Below are positions 12,979 through 18,423 of a stretch of DNA of 18,423 nucleotides, piece by piece (within the stretch, counting starts at the first letter, position 1; each line of letters starts with the position of its first letter). The position numbers and the translations under genes are program-made. The DNA is taken from positions 1-18,423 of the forward strand of contig CAZXBB010000366.1 of the NCBI GenBank assembly GCA_964638815.1, read 5' to 3'. The notes under the pieces were generated by a model. The model was not told the DNA's origin. It did not search any database and was given only the letters and a program-made list of their open reading frames with translations. This DNA is from CAZXBB01 sp964638815 (GTDB lineage Bacteria; Planctomycetota; Phycisphaerae; Phycisphaerales; SM1A02).

Positions 12979-15900
12979 GTGGCGAGAGAGGAATCGACGG
13001 AACGAAGATCATGAAGACGACACCGACGACAATCCGAACGACGCGCGTGGCGCGCCGCGGCAACGCGATGATCCTCGTGGCCGGGATCCTCGTGCTCCTG
13101 GTCATCACCGCCGCCGCGTACATCACGGGTGCGCAGGGGGGACGCGTGAGCGCCGTCGCCGTGCAGCAGGCGGCCACGCGGGAGAACAACATTCGCGTCA
13201 TCGCGGATACGCTCGCGGATGAGATCAGCCGGGCGCTGTTCGCGGAGCCGATTGATCCTTTTCAACTCGGCGGGGCCCCGCTCGGGCGGACGACGATTGC
13301 CGATTCGAACTGGCCGCGACGTGCGACGCCGCCGAACGCTCGCCGATACTCCGTCGACTACCAGGACGAGATCACCAACACGACGGGCGTGCTGGTTCCC
13401 GATGGCGTGCCCGACTTCCCGTACAACTTCGCGCCGTATCACGTCGTGCCGTGGACGAACTGGCCCGATGGGACCGGCGTCGGCGATCCCCCCGTGTGGC
13501 CGGTGGGACGCGGCACGGGTCACGGCAGCGTCACCGGTCTGGCGGAGGGCAACCCCTGGGGCAACCCGGGATTCGGCGACACACGCTGGCTGCGGGATAC
13601 GGAGCCCGTCCGCCACTCGCACGCCGGCGACCGGCAGGACTCGTTCCGGTTCTGGCGGCACCTGACCAACATCTCCCGGCCCAACAACGCGTGGCGCATC
13701 TGCCGCGACATCAGCGACGTGACGAATGTCCGCGGGCGTGCCGACATGGGCAACGGCATCGTGTTCGATCTCAGCCTGCCCGTCGAGCAGTGGCTCGTCT
13801 CGATCTACCCGCCGGACGTCCTGTTCGATCCCGCGACCGGCGACGCGGTCTACGACGGGCCGGGCGGCGCGGTGAACCCGTTCTATGAGCGCTGGCAGCA
13901 CTGGTTCAACACTCCCGTCCAGGGGTTGTCGACTGGCGGCTGGTACGGCACGGCCTACCAGAATGCGTCGCCGTACGGCATCCCCCCGAACTTCTACAAC
14001 CTCAACAACCTCTTCAACGGCGCCGGCCCGGGCATTCCGAACGAACCCGGCGAGACGCCGCCGGACGAGTTCGTCGGTCCCGGACGCACGGACTCGGGCG
14101 GGAACACATGGCTCGCCGGGACGCCGCGCTGGGACGTGAGCCGCATCCTCGCCGACAGCGACGGCGACGGCTTCACCGACTCGTTCTGGTTCCTCGCACC
14201 GACGCCCGTCGAGCGCGGCGTGCGGCAGGTCGTCGCGGTGTCCATCGTGGACAACAGCTCGATGCTGAACGCCAACGTGGCGACCAACTTCTGGCCGGGC
14301 GACCCCGATACCCGTTTCGCGAAGTTCAGGGCCACGCGGGGCGAGACGCCGTCGGACCTTGCGCTGGCCGGCCAGCAGCAGCCCTGGACGACGTTCAGCC
14401 TCTCGCCTCCGGCGAACTGGAACGTCGGCTACTTCGACGACTACGCCAACGACGAGCGCGCGTTCGCGTTCCCGGCGTATTACGCCGGCGCGTACCCGGG
14501 CTACTACGGGCACGCGCCGTTCTACCCGCTGTACGACAACCCGCTGACCGTGCTCGGCGAGGACAGCCTCCAGGTCTCGTGGTCGAACGCGGGATGGGAC
14601 GACTTCCTGCGCGAGCTCGGCGTTCTCGACAACCCGGAGAACGACATGACGGCACCCGCGGGGCCGTTCCCGCAGGTGCAGAGCATCGGCGCCTTCACGA
14701 CGGCGATCGAGCGACGCCGCTACTGGCAGAAGTCGGGCCGGCAGCCGTTCAACCCCGTGGGCGGCCTCACGCCGTTCACGATGGCCGACGAGATCGAGCT
14801 GCGCATGTTCCAGGGCCAGAACTACCCGTGGATCATGAGCCGCTTCGAGCGCGCCGTGCAACCGAACTTCAACGATCAGTCCTTCGCCATTCTCCGCGCG
14901 AACAACAGCTTCCAGGAGACGACGCCCTATCTCGACGAGCTGACGAACACGGAGCTCCTCCACGACAACCGGCGTCACCTGACGATGCACAGCGGCGCCC
15001 GGAACGACCTGCTGCCGCCGTGGCTGCGGTGGAACTGGCGCGACGACTTCGGCACGATCGTCCGCGACGACGTACCGCAGAAGATCCGCGACACGCTGCC
15101 GCCGCTCAGCGGGGCGCAGGCCCAGCTCGTCCTGCGGCGCTTCTTCGAGCAGTCGCTCTACAAACTCGACCTGCGCGAGCCGCCGCCCGACGACCTGGGC
15201 ATCGATCTCAAGAACGATCTCTGGGCACGCCCGTACCTGCTCTTCGAGGAGCGGCTGCCGCACATGCTGCTGCGCGCACTGACCGACGAATCAGGCGAGA
15301 TCGTCGGCACGGTGGGCACGGGGACCCGCCACAGCTACCTGCGTCCGCTCGAGACGGCCGAGGACTGGGTGGAGATGCAGGAGCTGGTCGCCGCGTTCAC
15401 GGCGAACATCCTCGCCTTCCGCGACGCCGACGACCGCGCGGAGCTCAACGACATCCCGGGGACGTACCGGACGGAAGGCGCCGTCCCTCTGCCGGAATGG
15501 GAAGGGCTCGCCGGCACGGCCAACGCCAACGGGGCGCGGTTCCTCGGCATGGAGCAGCAGCCGTTCCTGCTCGAGGCGTTCGTCGCGCACGTGTACAAGC
15601 CGTGGGAGATCGAGGCCGTGGAGGGCGAGGGCGATCCGCCCGACAGCCACTGGATCAACGAGCAGAAGATCATCGTGGACGAAGGGCGCGGCGAGACGGA
15701 CGAGAGCCGCCGGACGACGGTCGTGGTCGTGCAGATCGCCAACCCGTTCGACCGGCCCATCGTGCTCGACGATCCCGACCCCACGCAGCCGCACTACGAG
15801 ATCGAGCTGTTCGGCCAGCTTCCTGCGATCTCGCTGCGGGAGGTCGCACGGCAGCTCGGCATCACCGAGCTGGCCCCTTCGCGAGAGGATCACCCGTCCA

Positions 15901-18137
15901 CGATGACGCTGTACTCGATCGCGAACAATGCGCTGGGCGAGCCGGCGTTCAAGATCCAGTGGGCGGACTTCCTCGATCTCGAGGGCACCGATCATCCCGG
16001 GCAGTGGCAGAATCCCGCCGATATCACGGCGCCGCCCGAGGGTGGGACGATCCTCGCGGACCTCACCGCGATGCAAGCCGCCGGCGCGCCGATCCAGGCG
16101 TGGAGCAACGACCGTGACGACTACGACCGGTCCGAGAATCAGGACGTCCTGCTGGTGCGCGTCTACCCCGGGGAGCCCTCGGGAGGAGACGAGCGCGTGG
16201 TCGTCGATCGCTTCACGGACGAGCACGACGACAGCGAAGATGGGAACAGCGCGCGCCCCGACGGCTTCTTCACTGGCAACAACGAGCGGATCACGTTCGG
16301 CCGGGAGGTGGCGGCGATGGGCCTTCCCCCGAATCGCCCGCCGCGCTACAGGGACCTCGAGCCCATCCCGGCGCCGACGCAGACCCGCCCGCATCCCCGG
16401 CACCCGGTGGAGGTGCCGTTCTCGAGCACCGAGCCGTCGATCCCGTGGGTGCCCTACGCGCAGGCGCTCACGCACTGGACGCAGTTCGTCCGCGTGACGC
16501 GGGCGTGGGGCGGCACGATGCACCGGAACCCTCGCTACGTGTTCGCGACGCACGCGATCACGACGAGCCGCTCGCCGTCCGACGATCCGCGCGCGGACTA
16601 CCCGCTTCGGCGCCAGGTCGGCGATCCCGGCGGCGGGGGAGGCGGCCCCTTCCACATGGGCGTCTCGTTCAGCCTCGGCCTCGCGCCCGACGACGGCGAG
16701 CCGAACCCGGCGGATCCGGGCGGCCCGGGCCTGCCCTGGATCACGCTGCGCTACGACAACGGCAATCGCAAGCCGACGTTCTTCAGCACCAATCCCGACA
16801 AGGGGTACTACTTCGAATACGACTTCGCGATGCAGATGCTCCAGAAGGACGACGACTTCCAGCAGGTCGGCGAGCTGCTCAACGTGTGGCTCTACGGACA
16901 CCGGCTGGAAGGGACGATCGAACCCCCGGTGCCGCCGTACTTCTACCCGACCTTCAACTACGCCGAGACCCGGCAGACGTTCTCGGAGTACATGTCCGAG
17001 GCGATGCGCGACGGCCTCAACACCGATCCTCTGCTCGGCAGCCGCGATCCGCCGGACGAGGGCGAGGGGCTGGAGGACGCGCCGAGCTGGATGCTGCGTG
17101 TCAATCGCCTCAAGCTCGGCGAACTCATCGGCAACGGTGATCTCTCGGGGACGGTCTTCGACCGGCTCGATCCCGACCAGGCGACGCCGGTGCTGCCCGC
17201 GGGCGCGCGGCTGCTCGAGGGTTTCGTCTGCGACGACCGCGGGCAGCTCAGGGTCTGGCGCGGACCGGCCATCGGTTTCGAGACGCGCGACCTCAACGGC
17301 GACGGCGTTGGCAACAGCAGCGACGTGGACTTCTGGAACGAGGAGGCCTGGTTCGGCAACGCCAACCGGTTCAGCGGACGGATCTCGCCGGGCCTGGTCA
17401 ACGTCAACACGGCCACCGAGGAGGTGCTGCGCGCGCTGCCGCACTGGGCGAAGCTCGTCCACTCGGACCCGGTGACGATCCCGGAGTCGCCGCGTATGGG
17501 CGTGTCGCGCGGCGTGATCAGCTACCGGGACCGGCTCGAGAACTTCGACGTCGCCGGCCCCTTCCGTCGCGGCTATCCGAACGGACCCGACTACAGCGCC
17601 CGCGAGCTCATCGCCAATCGCGGAACCGTTCCCGGCACCGGTGACACGCGGGGCGTCGAGGAACGGATCAATCGCACCGAGCGCGGGATCGCTTCGATCG
17701 GTGAGCTTCGCCTCGTGACGAAGCCGGCGCTTGCGCTGGTGACGGGCGTCGGGACCACCGATCCGATCGGTCCGGCGACGTGGTCGATCACGTCGGCGGC
17801 CGACGGGCTGTTCTCCTCGGTGGGGTCGTTCGTCGGAACGGACCTCCAGGGACAGCCGATCGACGCCACGGGCGGTGACCTCGTCGGGGCGGACGCCGAG
17901 GAGGCGAACCTGCTCCTCGCCGGCGCTTCCAACATGATCACGACGCGCAGTGACGTCTTCACCGTCTACTTCCGCGTCCGCAACTTCCGGCAGAACCCGG
18001 ACACCCTCGTCTGGGACGCCACCGACCCGCGGCACATCATCGACGACACGCGGTACGTCATGCTCGTCGATCGCAGCGAGGTCAACACGCCTCGCGACCG
18101 GCCGAAGATCCTCTACATGGAGAAGGTCCCGAACTGA
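12975..18137 (+). CDS. gspK: Giant GspK-like minor pseudopilin (1720 aa)
   Basis: GspK caps the pseudopilus tip in type II secretion. Here the family's traits are present but widely spaced. The N terminus is RRG/NAMILVAG (cut after Gly29) with no Glu at +5, as is typical of GspK, and a hydrophobic helix at 31-50. An SIVDNSSMLNANVAT segment (423-437) resembles the GspK DesGklNlN motif. GLVNVNTATEEVLRALP (1473-1489) matches the helical, SAM-like GspK segment, followed by SIGELRLVTKP and RSDVFTVYFRV (1658-1668), like the family's C-terminal strand. GspK is usually 300-350 residues, so about 1000 residues between 437 and 1473 are extra. That region has a Tyr/Gly-rich patch (497-520), an NPFDRPIVL strand-like segment (923-931) and a six-Gly run (1219-1224). 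Calcium-type loops occur at 394-402 and 1439-1450. Only two cysteines are present. ATG 12975 is chosen for its ATGA overlap; ATG 13011 is an alternative. Confidence 0.85.
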   Translation: MSGERGIDGTKIMKTTPTTIRTTRVARRGNAMILVAGILVLLVITAAAYITGAQGGRVSAVAVQQAATRENNIRVIADTLADEISRALFAEPIDPFQLGGAPLGRTTIADSNWPRRATPPNARRYSVDYQDEITNTTGVLVPDGVPDFPYNFAPYHVVPWTNWPDGTGVGDPPVWPVGRGTGHGSVTGLAEGNPWGNPGFGDTRWLRDTEPVRHSHAGDRQDSFRFWRHLTNISRPNNAWRICRDISDVTNVRGRADMGNGIVFDLSLPVEQWLVSIYPPDVLFDPATGDAVYDGPGGAVNPFYERWQHWFNTPVQGLSTGGWYGTAYQNASPYGIPPNFYNLNNLFNGAGPGIPNEPGETPPDEFVGPGRTDSGGNTWLAGTPRWDVSRILADSDGDGFTDSFWFLAPTPVERGVRQVVAVSIVDNSSMLNANVATNFWPGDPDTRFAKFRATRGETPSDLALAGQQQPWTTFSLSPPANWNVGYFDDYANDERAFAFPAYYAGAYPGYYGHAPFYPLYDNPLTVLGEDSLQVSWSNAGWDDFLRELGVLDNPENDMTAPAGPFPQVQSIGAFTTAIERRRYWQKSGRQPFNPVGGLTPFTMADEIELRMFQGQNYPWIMSRFERAVQPNFNDQSFAILRANNSFQETTPYLDELTNTELLHDNRRHLTMHSGARNDLLPPWLRWNWRDDFGTIVRDDVPQKIRDTLPPLSGAQAQLVLRRFFEQSLYKLDLREPPPDDLGIDLKNDLWARPYLLFEERLPHMLLRALTDESGEIVGTVGTGTRHSYLRPLETAEDWVEMQELVAAFTANILAFRDADDRAELNDIPGTYRTEGAVPLPEWEGLAGTANANGARFLGMEQQPFLLEAFVAHVYKPWEIEAVEGEGDPPDSHWINEQKIIVDEGRGETDESRRTTVVVVQIANPFDRPIVLDDPDPTQPHYEIELFGQLPAISLREVARQLGITELAPSREDHPSTMTLYSIANNALGEPAFKIQWADFLDLEGTDHPGQWQNPADITAPPEGGTILADLTAMQAAGAPIQAWSNDRDDYDRSENQDVLLVRVYPGEPSGGDERVVVDRFTDEHDDSEDGNSARPDGFFTGNNERITFGREVAAMGLPPNRPPRYRDLEPIPAPTQTRPHPRHPVEVPFSSTEPSIPWVPYAQALTHWTQFVRVTRAWGGTMHRNPRYVFATHAITTSRSPSDDPRADYPLRRQVGDPGGGGGGPFHMGVSFSLGLAPDDGEPNPADPGGPGLPWITLRYDNGNRKPTFFSTNPDKGYYFEYDFAMQMLQKDDDFQQVGELLNVWLYGHRLEGTIEPPVPPYFYPTFNYAETRQTFSEYMSEAMRDGLNTDPLLGSRDPPDEGEGLEDAPSWMLRVNRLKLGELIGNGDLSGTVFDRLDPDQATPVLPAGARLLEGFVCDDRGQLRVWRGPAIGFETRDLNGDGVGNSSDVDFWNEEAWFGNANRFSGRISPGLVNVNTATEEVLRALPHWAKLVHSDPVTIPESPRMGVSRGVISYRDRLENFDVAGPFRRGYPNGPDYSARELIANRGTVPGTGDTRGVEERINRTERGIASIGELRLVTKPALALVTGVGTTDPIGPATWSITSAADGLFSSVGSFVGTDLQGQPIDATGGDLVGADAEEANLLLAGASNMITTRSDVFTVYFRVRNFRQNPDTLVWDATDPRHIIDDTRYVMLVDRSEVNTPRDRPKILYMEKVPN
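13547..13570. repeat. 12-bp direct repeat inside gspK
   Basis: GGGCAACCCCTG and GGGCAACCCGGG are adjacent and encode a Gly-Asn-Pro pattern. The first 21 bases differ at only one position from the array upstream of gspE2 (from 4174). The two sites are 9.4 kb apart. Confidence 0.7.
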
Positions 18138-18168
18138 CCTGACCCGCGCTCCATCCCTTGTACATCCA

Positions 18169-18216
18169 GACCGCGTCCCGTCACGCTCATCCGCTGTCGG
18201 GCGCGGTCGTTTATTT
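18169..18216 (+). terminator. Candidate terminator after gspK
   Basis: GACCGCG (18169-18175) pairs with CGCGGTC (18202-18208), and CCCG (18177-18180) with CGGG (18198-18201), giving 11 bp with one bulged T and a 17-nt loop. GTTTATTT follows at 18209-18216. The stem begins 32 nt after the gspK stop. The T tract is interrupted and the loop is large, so termination may be partial. Confidence 0.6.
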
Positions 18217-18349
18217 GGTGAGTCTCGTCCCGAGGCCCCGTGCTCTGACGGGTGGGTCACCGATGGAACGACGGCTTCCGACGTTCGTTGCCCACCCGGC
18301 CCTTGCCGAGCCAAGGACCGGGGCACACAAGCCTCGACCCGGCGGAATC

Positions 18350-18420
18350 GGGAACCGGGAACGGGGAATCGGGAACCTCGGAACGGTCAATTGAACAACG
18401 GGAAACGGGAAACGGGAAAC
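18350..18420. repeat. G-rich repeat tract with possible G-quadruplex
   Basis: Four G-runs at 18350-18352, 18357-18359, 18363-18366 and 18371-18373 have loops of 4, 3 and 4 nt, fitting a G-quadruplex pattern. About 25 bp on, the 7-bp unit CGGGAAA occurs three times in tandem (18399-18419). The tract runs to the window edge, so its full length is unknown. Confidence 0.7.
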
Positions 18421-18423
18421 GCC

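Larger units (their letters stand above)
18138..18423. other. Downstream region after the secretion cluster
   Basis: This 286-bp tail contains a terminator-like hairpin close to the gspK stop and, at the far right, a G-rich repeat tract. A 78-codon frame at 18158-18394 has Arg/Pro-rich composition and runs through the hairpin and repeats, so I do not call it a gene. Nothing else is recognisable before the window ends. Confidence 0.6.

Noticed and set aside
12813..15263. 816-codon minus-strand frame
   Set aside because: Antisense shadow of gspJ-like and gspK-like genes with the same biased composition.
12975..18137. gspK as a sequencing-error fusion of several genes
   Set aside because: The frame is open without interruption for 1720 codons with consistent codon use, and GspK-like motifs occur at both ends in the right order.
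15291..18326. 1011-codon minus-strand frame opposite gspK
   Set aside because: Composition is Arg/Val/Asp-rich with no domain; the plus frame has GspK motifs at both ends and ATGA coupling.
18158..18394. 78-codon frame after gspK
   Set aside because: Crosses the terminator-like hairpin and G-rich repeats, Arg/Pro-rich, no ribosome site or similarity.

Overview
The window is about 18.4 kb of very GC-rich DNA. It looks like a Planctomycetota chromosome, most likely Phycisphaerae-like: strong G/C at codon third positions, large pseudopilin genes with inserted acidic and aromatic regions, and dockerin/EF-hand-like calcium loops. The lineage is an inference from protein style; no marker gene is present. 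I see no rRNA, tRNA, CRISPR array, insertion sequence or prophage gene.

Layout. At the left edge a stand-alone CoaB (coenzyme A synthesis) gene reads leftward. A 140-bp divergent spacer separates it from a rightward cluster that fills the rest of the window: GspE/PilB ATPase 1 (888-2615), PilT retraction ATPase (2636-3751), a 496-bp spacer rich in short tandem repeats with a possible internal promoter and a dyad, GspE/PilB ATPase 2 (4248-6038), GspF/PilC platform protein (6091-7383), then six pseudopilin-type genes that overlap or lie within 2 bp of each other after the first (7419-18137). Past the last stop codon lie a terminator-like hairpin and a G-rich repeat tract.

Function. The pseudopilin genes follow the classical type II secretion order G-H-I-J-K, with two GspG-like genes at the front. 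Together with ATPases and the GspF platform they should form the motor and pseudopilus of a type II secretion or type IV pilus-like envelope machine. PilT between two assembly-type ATPases gives the cluster a mixed T2SS/T4P character. ATPase 2 carries two intact MshEN-type cyclic-di-GMP-binding motifs and ATPase 1 only one, so the two may be regulated differently. The outer-membrane secretin, the GspL/M or PilM/N/O proteins and the prepilin peptidase are not in this window.

Most unusual. Every pseudopilin is far longer than its family norm, culminating in a GspK-like protein of 1720 residues whose family motifs are split by about 1000 residues of unrecognised sequence. If these form the usual GspH-I-J-K tip, this machine carries an exceptionally large tip. 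Other points are the divergent ATPase 1, prepilin cleavage sites without glycine at -1 in three proteins, an 11-bp GNRA-loop hairpin just before the gspF ribosome binding site, and recurring 12-bp tandem repeats.
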